This document shows positions 7,266 through 16,059 of a DNA stretch of 20,783 bases, in pieces. This DNA is from Branchiostoma floridae (lineage: Eukaryota; Chordata; Leptocardii; Amphioxiformes; Branchiostomatidae): NCBI RefSeq assembly GCF_000003815.2, contig NC_049982.1:23484004-23504786 (forward strand), in the 5' to 3' direction. Position 1 is the first letter of the stretch; each line of letters starts with the position of its first letter. A program made the translations under genes and the position numbers. The notes under the pieces were generated by a model. It ran no database searches and was not told the origin of the DNA. It saw nothing but the letters and a program-made list of their open reading frames with translations.

Positions 7266-8580
7266 TTAGAATTCGCCGTCGAACAACGGCACCGTCGGTT
7301 GACGTAATAAAGTAATTTGTGTATATTGTATTCGCTGTCGGACAGCAGCACCGTCGGACGGTGTGGTACAGTAATTTGTGTATATTGTATTGGCTGTCGG
7401 ACAGCGGCACCGTCGGACGGTGTGGTACAGTAATTTGTGTATATTGTATTTGCTGTCGGACAGCGGCACCGTCGAACGGTTTGGTACAGCAATTGTTGTA
7501 TATTGTATTGGCTGTCGGACAGCGGCACCGTCGGACGGTGTGGTACAGTAATTTGTGTATATTGTAATTGCTGTTGGACAGCGGCACCGTCGGACGGTTT
7601 GGTACAGTAATTGTTGCATATTGTATTTGCTGTCGGACAGCGGGCACCATTGGACGGTGTGGTGCAGTACATACATCGTGAATGTTGTATTTGCTGTCGG
7701 ACAGCGGGCACCGTTGGACGGTGTGGTGCAGTACATACATCGTGTATGTTGTATTTGCTGTTGGACAGCGGCACCGTCGGACGGTTTGGTACAGTAATTG
7801 TTGCATATTGTATTTGCTGTCAGACAGCGGGCACCGTTGAACGGTGTGGTACAGTACTTTGTTGTATATTGCATTTGCTGTCGGACAGCGTGGCCGCCGG
7901 ACGGTGTGGTGCAGTATATGACTGTATGTTGTATTCCTATTGGACAGCGGCACCGTTGGACGGTGTGGTATAGTACATGGTTGTATATTGTATTCGCTGT
8001 CGGACAGCAGCACTGTAGGACGGTGTGGTACAGTACATACATGGTTGTATGTTGTATTCGCTGTTGGACAGCGGACACCGTCGGACGGTGTAGTACAGTA
8101 CATGGTTGTATGTTGTATTCGCTGTTGGACAGCGGCACCGTTGGACGGTGTGGTACAGTACATACATGGTTGTATGTAGTATTCGCCGTTGGACAGCGGC
8201 ACCGTTGGACGGTGTAGTACAAGTACATGGTTGCATGTTGTATTCACTGTCGGACAGCGGCACCGTTGGACGGTGTGGTACAGTACTTTGTTGTATGTGG
8301 TATTTGCGGTTGGACAGCGGCACCGTTGGAGGGGGTGGTGCAGTATATGACTGTATGTTGTATTTGCTGTTGGACAGCGGCACCGTCGGACGGTGGGGTG
8401 CAGTACATGGTTGTATATTGTACTCGCTGTTGAACAACGGCACCGGTGGACGGTGTGGTGAGATTGTTGGACAATCGTGTAGAGAGTTCGTTGTTGGACA
8501 GCGGGGTGCGTCAGGCGGTATAGTGGATTTTCGCTGTAAGACAACGGGCGCCGGTGAACGGTAATCGTAACTTTGTTTGA
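7266..8580. repeat. ~60-bp tandem array of paired hairpins
   Basis: About 20 units spaced 59, 60, 61 or 64 bp (for example units at 7334, 7393, 7452, 7511, 7570, 7629, 7693, 7757, 7816, 7877). Each unit has GCTGT-YGG-ACAGC followed by CACCGT-YGG-ACGGTG, two near-perfect hairpins sharing the centre GTYGGAC, then a TGGTACAGTA-rich spacer ending TTGTAT. The 59/64 differences come mostly from added CATA in the spacer. Units degrade at both ends. The long open frames here, up to 556 codons on the minus strand, exist because the repeat lacks stops in several frames. Confidence 0.93.
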
Positions 8581-8728
8581 TTTGAGTCGGTGTTTCATTT
8601 GATATGACGACAGGTTGTTGGACAACCTCAGATTTTGTTTGGTTTCTTGCATGGTTGGTGAACAAATCCATGGTAGGTAACAAGACCGTACGGTAGTACA
8701 GTGAAGACCTACCTTGTTGGACAGGTCA
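8462..8728. repeat. Diverged flanking hairpins of the same family
   Basis: Past the regular array the same centre recurs with changed but still paired stems: GATTGT-TGG-ACAATC (8462-8476), AGGTTGT-TGG-ACAACCT (8612-8628), and ACCTTGT-TGG-ACAGGT (8711-8726, one bulged base). CGTTGT-TGG-ACAGCG near 8489-8503 pairs with one G-T wobble. Confidence 0.7.
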
Positions 8729-8908
8729 GAAGTAAAGGTCAAAGGAATGGAGGACACAATGGGAACAATGGAACTTCGGTTGTCACAATTAGATTGTGAC
8801 CTTGGACGACATGCAATTTTCGATAAGGTCCGCAGCGTCTGCACGGTAATGTTGGATGGTGATTTTACCGTCGACTGAACCGGTTTGCGTTTCTTGTTTT
8901 GCAAGTTT

Positions 8909-8916
8909 TGAATAAA
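8909..8916 (+). terminator. Candidate poly(A) signal
   Basis: A plus-strand AATAAA stands at about 8911-8916 in TTTTGAATAAAGAC, followed by ACGAG-TTT-CTCGT (small hairpin) about 20 nt later. It is the first obvious signal downstream of the hairpin array and could end a plus-strand transcript. A lone hexamer is weak evidence. Confidence 0.25.
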
Positions 8917-8929
8917 GACAAAGATCATG

Positions 8930-9735
8930 ACGAGTTTCTCGTGTCACATTCCTTCCTACCATTGGATTTTCTGTGTTCCTGTTTATTGGCTACCTTTAGC
9001 TGGCCTAGTTCTCACTCGTGGACCGTGTTCAGCTCCCTTAAGCTGTTGCCACCCATACTGGCTTCGGCCTGGTGGTCCGGGAAGCGAGTGGGGCCTGTCC
9101 AGACTGAAATACATAGAACTGTGCGTAAAGGTCGACAGTTACAGGTTGGATACTGAGCAAGCATTGTGGTGATAGCTTTCTCTGCAGCTGGAATATTGTT
9201 CTTGTATACGCAGAGAAATCAATGTTTGATTTCCAACACGACGCAAGATGAGTTGAACTACTGTAAACCTGGGAGAGGTTGGTCTCAGGTAATCTCTAAG
9301 GGTTCTGTATCTAATCGGACTGGTCGTCGACCATTCCACTGAGTTCGGATTGGACAGGTCCCACTCGAGCCGGACCTTAGGCGCCCAAGGAACTTAGCTG
9401 AGAACCAGGGATCAATCTGCATTCCTGAGGAACACCTAAAGACTGATGACTGTGACTGTGATAGTCTTACACCTACCCTGTTGATAACAACAAGCATGCG
9501 CAGCAGACCATAGGGGATGCTGCTGTGTTGTCAAGGTGGCTTAATGCATACGTAGAGGGTTTTGTACGGAAAGGCACAGAGGTGAGGGAGTAAATATAAG
9601 GGATTGGAGGAATGAAGACAATAAGGATTGGGAAAAGGGAAAGGAGAAGAATAAGGATTGGGAGATGATTAAATGAAGGGAAATGTAGGAACTTAAATTA
9701 GGGGAATAATGGCACTCGGGAGAAGCGGGTGCCGA
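8930..9735. other. Intergenic, no identified gene
   Basis: I see no convincing coding exon on either strand. 9547-9735 is purine-rich with repeated AAGGATTGGGA motifs (near 9624 and 9652) and may be the degenerate body of the repeat whose end is at 9736-9794. Confidence 0.5.
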
Positions 9736-9794
9736 GGTCTTCTCACCCCAGTCCTTAACTCTCCACTGAGGCAACGTGAGTGGGAATATATTAT
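9736..9794. repeat. 59-bp dispersed repeat, copy 1
   Basis: Identical to 10554-10612, same orientation; begins GGTCTTCTCACCCC and ends GTGGGAATATATTAT. It abuts the 108-bp foldback repeat with no intervening base, which suggests either a composite element or an insertion at this exact junction. Confidence 0.85.
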
Positions 9795-9902
9795 GATTCC
9801 CAATGATATCACAATGGAATGAACTCTCGCGAGATCTCCACTCGCGTGAGTTCATGACATGTGATATAACTCCCCCTCTATTCACAAGTGAATCATGAGC
9901 CG
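9795..9902. repeat. 108-bp foldback repeat, copy 2
   Basis: No mismatch to 5236-5343 was found by eye; palindromic core at 9806-9867. The left neighbour is the 59-bp repeat; the right neighbour leads into sequence next to a LINE fragment. Outside the 108 bp the two copies diverge at once on the left; on the right a weak CTAGCA resemblance remains. Confidence 0.8.
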
Positions 9903-10019
9903 GACGGGAGGGACACAGCCTAGCAAGAGTAGACTAGTCTAGCTACAGTCCACGGTCAGAGGCAATGTAGGTTTCTAGTGTAGCTGCTTTTCACCAGAGG
10001 AATATCTCCGATCTGTGTG

Positions 10020-10330
10020 GATTATCCAAAGCTCCGAAGTTATATGCAACTACCACCCTACATGCGCTAGATGTTTGTGTACTGCAGGGACCAGAGTACA
10101 CGAACAACCAAAGCAAGTAGTCAACTGGTTGTCCCAAAGCCTAAGCGAGAGACCTTCAGAAGATCAATAGCCTACCGTGGGCCCAATGTCTGGAACAGCC
10201 TACCGCCAGACACAAAGAGTGTATGGCTCTTTCTCATGTGGTACAGCAGTCGGAATAAAACCGAGTGTCAGTCATTTGGTATTTTGTGTAATGATAGTTG
10301 CCATATCATGTACAATTGTCGGGCAATAAA
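10020..10330 (+). mobile_element. LINE-type retrotransposon 3' fragment (RT C-terminus)
   Basis: The plus frame through 10041-10215 reads QLPPYMR, a TAG stop at 10068, then MFVYCRDQSTRTTKASSQLV, VPKPKRETFRRSIAYRGPNV and WNSLPPDTKS. The sequence VVPKPK.E..RRS..Y.GP..WNSLP is the well-known C-terminal tail of non-LTR (CR1/L2-like) reverse transcriptase ORF2 proteins. The in-frame stop and lack of upstream RT motifs make it a dead, 5'-truncated fragment. AATAAA signals at ~10254 and ~10325 fit its 3'UTR. Confidence 0.7.
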
Positions 10331-10485
10331 GTTCTGTTCAAGTGTAGGTGTCTTTTCTGTGTTATATCTGTACAACAGAGCGCAACACATGATATCAAGT
10401 TTCGGAGCAATTCTTCACCTTTTCTGCTGAAGAGGATATTAGTAGATGGGGGGAGCACGGGAAAGAAGTGCAGTCAAATTTTTAG

Positions 10486-10506
10486 CCCCCCCACCCACCC
10501 ACCCCC
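10486..10506 (-). other. G-quadruplex motif
   Basis: The minus strand has four G runs of 3 or more (5, 3, 3 and 7 Gs) separated by single T bases. This meets the strict G-quadruplex pattern with one-base loops, the most stable class. It lies between the LINE fragment and the second 59-bp repeat. Confidence 0.7.
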
Positions 10507-10528
10507 TAAGTATTTTACGGGTAAGCAT

Positions 10529-10543
10529 GGAATCTCGGATTCC
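10529..10543. repeat. Perfect short palindrome
   Basis: GGAATC-TCG-GATTCC, six paired bases and a three-base loop, just upstream of the 59-bp repeat copy 2. Function unknown. Confidence 0.5.
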
Positions 10544-10553
10544 ACGATGCCTC

Positions 10554-10612
10554 GGTCTTCTCACCCCAGTCCTTAACTCTCCACTGAGGCAACGTGAGTG
10601 GGAATATATTAT
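10554..10612. repeat. 59-bp dispersed repeat, copy 2
   Basis: Identical to 9736-9794 over 59 bp, 818 bp downstream. Here it is followed by TATTAGTTTG rather than the foldback repeat. The pair brackets the foldback copy, the LINE tail and the G-quadruplex motif. Confidence 0.85.
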
Positions 10613-10613
10613 T

Positions 10614-11000
10614 ATTAGTTTGATAAAAATACACAAAAAGTTGCCGTGTAGTAAAAAAATGTCTGTAAAACATGCATGTCGGTGTTTAAATTCGTAGAAT
10701 TATCTAAAAGTAAATAAAAGTTGAAAAGTTTGATAAACCACGTGACTGAACTTCGGACCGATCAGAGGCAGAGTTGGGTTTATCTTCAAGCAGATGTCGA
10801 GTGATCGATGATAACTTTTCTTTTTCCTTTTTTGCCTGTTTTTCTTATATAACTAGTTTTTTCTGGTGCCAATATAGTGTTATATTTGTAGACTGTTGAT
10901 TTCTTACTTGTAATAAAAGCTATTTTGTTAGCAAAAACGCAATAACAAAACGTCATGACACTACACCTTAACATCTGCTCGGAGACTAGTGTTGAGTACC
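10614..11000. other. AT-rich intergenic stretch
   Basis: No coding or RNA gene recognised. Low-complexity T- and A-rich runs around 10640-10930. Confidence 0.5.
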
Positions 11001-11187
11001 CTGAGTACGAGAGTGTGAGTATTAGAACACGCCGTGATATCCGGGCGCGTCAGACGATTTTTTTTAGGTCAACAAACCAGATTTTCCTTCAAAATCCTCG
11101 CGTTTTACCCCTCAGTTCCTCAAATATGCTCACCGGAACTGAGATTTCACCAGACATGAATACTTCTTCGTCGCTGATCAAGTAAAG
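11000..11187 (+). other. Possible non-coding first exon of the downstream zinc-finger gene
   Basis: Ends at a good donor, AAAG|GTGAGC (GT at 11188), in a stretch with more CpG than its surroundings. The next strong acceptor I can tie to a gene on this strand is at 14380. If joined, the intron would be 3192 nt. There is no coding support; a 76-codon frame ends two bases before the splice point and looks accidental. Confidence 0.2.
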
Positions 11188-14100
11188 GTGAGCCAAAATT
11201 TGTGTTTAAATGGCAGGTCGACCCGGACATGTTTTCACCGGGAGTCGAGTACGCTTTCCGTCGGTCGCCAGCGCGATGTGTAGCCGAGAGGAACAATCGG
11301 CATGACCGACCGTGTCTAACACAATTTACGGTCCATTACTGACGTACTGAAAGATACAGGGGACTGCACAGAGACCAGGCTATTCTTAGTCTTCGACAGG
11401 TGCTTGTTCTTGACCGATTCTACGTATTTTTCAAGCTCCTTGTGCTAGTAATCATCAAAGCCTCTTCACTCACTGTGTGGTTCAGCTTGGATCGTTTGTG
11501 AGAAGTTCTTGACTCAAGTGCCGCGGAAAAGAAGATTTCTATAAACCACAGCCTTCAGCTGTTTTCTTTGAAAGGAGAGACGAGGTCTTTAATGTACCAG
11601 CTAGCCTCTTATAACCGTTTATTTTTAGAGCAAGTGCGTGTAGTTCTGAAGAAAATAAAACGTTGCGCAGGAAATATGTTTTGTACTAATATGGCTCTAA
11701 AATAGGAACATGTCTCCTGAGACTAATGACTTGGTTGTAGTGTCGTTTTCACACAAGACATTAAATGATGTTAAAGGACTTTTTATTATAATACATGGTT
11801 GACCATGTGCAAGACATTCCATCCACATTATTTCCATTCTAGAATCTCTTAGAAACCTTGATTTTTTATTCCAAACTGGTGTTTATTTTCACCATGGTAA
11901 CAGTGACCCCCAGGGGCACAGGTGATTTAACACAGGGTGGACAGGTGATTGACACCTGTCAAATACCAGCTGCCTGCTGGTAGGATAGGAAAATGTTTTA
12001 GGTCAAGTTTCATATGTCAACTCTGAAAGGCGCAGACATTTCTACGCTTACTAACATGTATAAGGATGGTTTCCATAGATTTTATCTGTGGAAAGGCATT
12101 TTGGGTCAGCTTCGCACAGTGGGTCATGATAGTTTACATTCTGCAAGCTTCAAATTCTGAAGATCTTTCGGCTTTTCCTTTTTTGTTGGTTTATCTCTGT
12201 GGAATGCCTTCTATGTTGTTCAAGATAGAGAAGCCAAACTCAAGTATGTGTCTGCGTGGCTCAATTTCACTGCGTGTTGCACTGTAGACCATGTCTGTAC
12301 AGCGAAATGATTCAAAAGAGCATCGGATCTCATTTACTTAATGAGACTTTCTCCTTGAAAAACGATGTAACATTTATTTCAGAGTCTCATGCAAAGAGAG
12401 CAACGGTTAACCCTTTCAAGTCGTGCGTGGACTGAATGCAAACATTGTACATCTTATAAAGAATGTTAATTTCACATGGTAGTCAACCCCTCTAAAGCTG
12501 TGGGTTGACCGGAAGTCTACTTTTTCTTGTCTCTTAAGAGTCTTATGTTGATTTAAAGCATTAGTTAACCCTTCTAAAGCCGTGGGTGAACTGGATGCCT
12601 ACTTTTTATTGTCTCTAATGTGGAATTAATATCCCGCCCATTTTCCAATTCACTCAATATGTACTTGCTTGTTAATATTATATATATAACCTATTAAAGT
12701 GGACTAGATGCATCCCACTGGGACAGGTCATTGTCCATGGCCCAAATTCACTGACATGTTTGACCCATATTGTCCTGACAGGAAATGTTGACAAATGAGG
12801 ATTTTTAACCCCATTTATATGTATGTCACCAAATCATTTACAACCTTTTGCATTTATTTCACTAAAAAGACATGGGCAGTAAAGCCAAAAGTAGGTGCAT
12901 TTCAAGGAAATGATATGTTCTTTAAAGAATATTATTTTTAATGTGATCATTTGTGTATCATACATTGTAAGGATTTAAATTTTGTGTTCAGAATTTCACT
13001 GTTGAACCATCATGATCTTTTTTATTGGCCATCATGTAAAATAAGGAAAAGAGAAAGAAGGCAGATATTAGTTTATTTGATGAGCTAGAACATCTTTAGA
13101 CATCCCTTTGAAAATGTCCCATCCCTCCATTGCAAAATTCAGTCAGAACGAGTGCCGTTGATTGTCTGTTTTGTCCCCCACATCTCTGCATTTTAATACA
13201 TTGCATTTTAATGGATTTGGCATGGTAGCTTAAGAGCTGCCACATATGATAGCCAACAGCTAGAATAGTGTCTTTTTCCATTGGTGTGGGCATGTAGATA
13301 AAAACATTGTGTCTTGTTAGAATTTTTTATTCATTAAAAAAAAGTAATGGCAGGATATTTTTATGTATCAAACTGTTTGTTAGTCTGTATTGCCTGTAGC
13401 ATAGATATTAACTTGGGAGCAAAAACTAGTTCAAATTAAACCATTCCTAAATTTGAATCAACTGGAGACTATCTTATCTGTTTGAGGCATCTTTATTGTA
13501 CCTGGTCCGGTGGTTGTAGAATAAAAGGTAGGACTTTAAACTTTAAATGACCCGAGGCTTTCAGTGTCTCAGACCAAGGAGACTTTTAAAAAAAGATGGT
13601 CATACAACTTTAATCAACCTAAGTAAAGAATACAATGTACCTAGTATATCGTCAAAGAGATTTATAATGTCTTTGTTATTAATCATCTTAATGTAAACTG
13701 TAAACGTATGCAAAATAAAATGTACAATGCAGCATAAGCAAATTCTAATATTATCCAGAGGCATATCATGTGAATATTTGATTGTATGTTTTGATCCGTG
13801 GCCTTGCTCGTATAAACACAGGCACAAAGCTTGCGCAGATATAATCAGACTCAGGAGACATTACTCTACTGCTGGGCACAATAAAGAGATTGGGGATGAC
13901 AACACCCACCTGTCATGTCTGCCATTGTGAGGACATAGATCATTGACATATCGCACAAGGCAGGGCTTGCGGGGATGCTATTGTTTGTAGCACTGTTAGG
14001 GATGGACCTGTATAGGAGCTGACAGCTGTTACAGGGCCTAACATGCGATGTTGTGTACTGCGCATCCCCATGGGAATGACTCTGCATTTCCTATGTATGT

Positions 14101-14379
14101 TATTCATCTCTTTCTGCGCTGTTCAAAGCAGACGGAGATTCAACCTTCACATTTCTTTCTTCTGAGATATATGGGGAAGGTGATGTTTATGTCGGCAGCA
14201 TAGCTTTGTAGTGATGTTAGGATGAAACATGCTGGAGGCAGGGTTGTTTTAACGTCATTGTCAAGGAGAGATACGCCAAAAGGTCAGTAGGAAATATTTC
14301 TGATGGTTACATTGTTGTGGGTAAATCTGCTAGTACTGATAATTGACAAAGCATTTCAGAAATGTACGTTTCTGTTTCA
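11188..14379. other. Non-coding stretch, probably intergenic or intronic
   Basis: More than 3 kb with no exon I can support on either strand. It holds the degenerate ~80-bp repeat described separately and AT-rich sequence elsewhere. No tRNA, snRNA or rRNA signature seen. Confidence 0.5.
12406..12620. repeat. Degenerate ~80-bp tandem repeat, 3 copies
   Basis: Starts at 12406 (GTTAACCC), 12482 (GTCAACCC) and 12564 (GTTAACCC). The second and third copies share TCTAAAGC-GTGGGT, GGA-G-CTACTTTTT and TTGTCTCT; the first is more diverged (TTTCAAGTCGTGCGTGGACTG). Spacing 76 and 82 bp. Confidence 0.6.
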
Positions 14380-14382
14380 GGG

Positions 14383-14421
14383 ATGGTGATGGAATTGCTG
14401 CATGATGGTGATTGCAGCTGA
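14383..14421 (+). CDS. Upstream ORF (12 codons) in the 5' leader
   Basis: Just after the acceptor TTTCTGTTTCAG (AG at 14379-14380) an ATG at 14383 opens a frame of 12 codons ending TGA at 14419-14421. It is in frame with the main start at 14455, so the stop shows that the long protein cannot begin further upstream at an ATG in this exon. It may lower translation of the main frame. Confidence 0.4.
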   Translation: MVMELLHDGDCS

Positions 14422-14448
14422 AAGTGATTGGTAGCCACACAGGTAGCA

Positions 14449-14462
14449 GTTGCCATGGATAC
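14449..14462 (+). promoter_or_regulatory. RFX X-box-like palindrome over the start codon
   Basis: GTTGCCATGGATAC matches the X-box consensus (GTTGCCATGGNAAC) except at one position. The ATG of the zinc-finger protein is its centre. May be fortuitous because CCATGG is also a good Kozak context. Confidence 0.35.
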
Positions 14463-15293
14463 GGTTGGCATTGACCTGCAGTTCAGCTGTTCCAGGTGCG
14501 GTCATGCTCGCCGCTTTCCGACCCTGGGAGCGCTGCAGGAGCACATGCAGCAGTGTGTCGGGTACGGCGCGCAGATGTTCCCTTCTGGTAAGGACCAGTC
14601 TGTTATACCAGCCAGCCCGAGGAGACCGGGTTCTGGGATGTCCTTTCTCAGCCCTGTGTACGAACAATACAGCAAGGAGGCGCTAGAGCTGGAGCGGCAG
14701 CTCATTCTCGCTAAGGAAGCCGAACGGCAGAACCGGATGAAGAGAGGCTCTCCGAGGGGTTTCGACAGGTATGGAGACTTCACAAACTTGTACGCAAGCT
14801 TTCCGCCCGCGAGATCCTCGGTACGGTTTGAGGACGAAACGTGGGATTCGGACGACCACTACGATAACCTGGTACAAAGTGACCACTTCCCCTCGATGAA
14901 ACAAAAATGGATGCCGCTACCGGATCGCTCCATTCTAAGGGATTACGAGCGAGGACATACTGACAAACGCGTAAAACATCACGAACCCGTTTTGTTCGGA
15001 AACAATAGAAGCTCTGTGCTTCCACAATCAAGTCGCGGTCTGTTATCCGCCAAGGAGCCGAGACTAACCGCAAACGAATCTCAGGTTCTCCATCAAATGC
15101 AGGAGGATCTGAAAAGGAAGGACTCCCTGTTAGAAAAGGCCAGCGAGGAGCTGCAGAAAATGACGCTAGAGAGAAGGAAACTACAAAGCGACCTCTCGGA
15201 GATGAAAAAGCAAATGGATGGCAATGTGGAAGCAGTGACCAGTCTGAAGGAAGCATTGCAGAAGAAGGAGAGTGAGCTAGAGCACAGTAAAAG
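14455..15293 (+). CDS. ZNF365-like C2HC zinc-finger/coiled-coil protein, first coding exon
   Basis: Open from ATG 14455 (GCCATGG, good Kozak context) to donor AAAAG|GTAAGG at 15294: 279 codons plus two bases. No earlier ATG is in frame without a stop. Near the N-terminus residues C12, C15, H30 and C34 form a C2HC finger (FSCSRCGHARRFPTLGALQE, then HMQQC). This resembles the N-terminal finger of vertebrate ZNF365 (CPRCG...RF..L..L..H). Residues ~74-100 (YSKEALELERQLILAKEAER) and ~204-280 (QMQEDLKRKDSLLEKASEEL onward) are predicted coiled coil, as in ZNF365. The middle is polar and disordered, with Arg/Ser/Pro-rich stretches. The protein is unfinished; later exons would extend the coil but I find none to 20783. 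ZNF365 is linked to centrosome function and genome stability in vertebrates. Assignment rests on the finger pattern and layout, so another zinc-finger/coiled-coil family is possible. Confidence 0.85.
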
Positions 15294-15860
15294 GTAAGGT
15301 TTTAAGTATGACACACTCTTTTTAATATATACAGTATTACACATTGTGATGTTATTGGCCTAGAATATCACTGCTCTACACATTCAGCATGGGTCTCAAC
15401 AACAATAGCTGTCCTTGAGTTAGATATATCCTTTCAGCATCTAGACAAATTTATTGAGATGACGTCCACAAAGATGTCTACATGTAGATATGTTACAATA
15501 TTAATGAAAGGGAGAGGACAGGGAGAGGTGTTTGTATTAGATTATCTGCAGGTGTTACACTGATCACTGATCAATTAACAGATTGAAATAATAGAGCCAC
15601 CCCAGTTGTTACATCCTGATCCCTGGGGATTTCCTCCTACAGACCAATCATCACTAATGAGCTTATAATTCTTACTATGCGACTACAGAGGAACTGGATG
15701 TATGGAAAATTTTATGCAATCTTTTTTTATGTCATCAGCAGTTAATGCTGCTGACCTCCTTTTCTTCTGCTACATATATGTTCTATTTCTTCAGACAAAA
15801 ATCTTAATTTTTTTGCCAAATATTGTTGAAAAATCAAAGCAGGTATATGTGATCTTTTGA
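15294..15860. other. Intron, nothing identified
   Basis: Follows the donor at 15294. AT-rich, no coding or structural signal seen. Confidence 0.5.
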
Positions 15861-15865
15861 AAAAT

Positions 15866-16010
15866 AGGACAGGATGTAGCTCAACTGGTAGCAGCCTCGC
15901 AGCCTCACAATTATTATCATAGTTGGAAACTAGGAGACCCTGGTCCTAATACTTGGTACGGCATCTTTGTTGGGGCTTAATTTTTGAATGGATGTTCATC
16001 ATATATTCGA
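15866..16010 (+). mobile_element. tRNA-derived SINE-like fragment
   Basis: TAGCTCAACTGG (15877-15888) fits the tRNA A box exactly and GGTCCTAATAC (15942-15952) is a degraded B box, 54 nt further on, the normal distance with a lengthened variable part. The stretch does not fold as an intact tRNA, so a SINE head is more likely than a tRNA gene. Its 3' limit is not clear. Confidence 0.45.
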
Positions 16011-16059
16011 GAATGTGCCTCAAGCACATTAACGGGAAAGGGCACTTCCTCTGTAAAAT

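Noticed and set aside
6478-8580. CRISPR array
   Set aside because: Repeats are contiguous with no unique spacers, the host is a eukaryote, and no cas genes are present.
7258-8928. 556-codon minus-strand open frame
   Set aside because: It runs through the hairpin array, several overlapping frames on both strands are also open, and unit lengths (59-64 bp) shift the peptide repeat in and out of frame. Explained by lack of stops in the repeat, not by coding.
9541-9885. 114-codon minus-strand frame
   Set aside because: Built from the foldback repeat, the 59-bp repeat and low-complexity purine-rich DNA read in antisense.
14428-14454. N-terminal extension of the zinc-finger protein starting at 14428
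   Set aside because: The codon there is TTG, not ATG; the first usable ATG in frame after the upstream stop is at 14455 with good context.
15870-15955. Functional tRNA gene
   Set aside because: A box is good but the B box is degraded and no acceptor stem or cloverleaf forms; called a SINE fragment.
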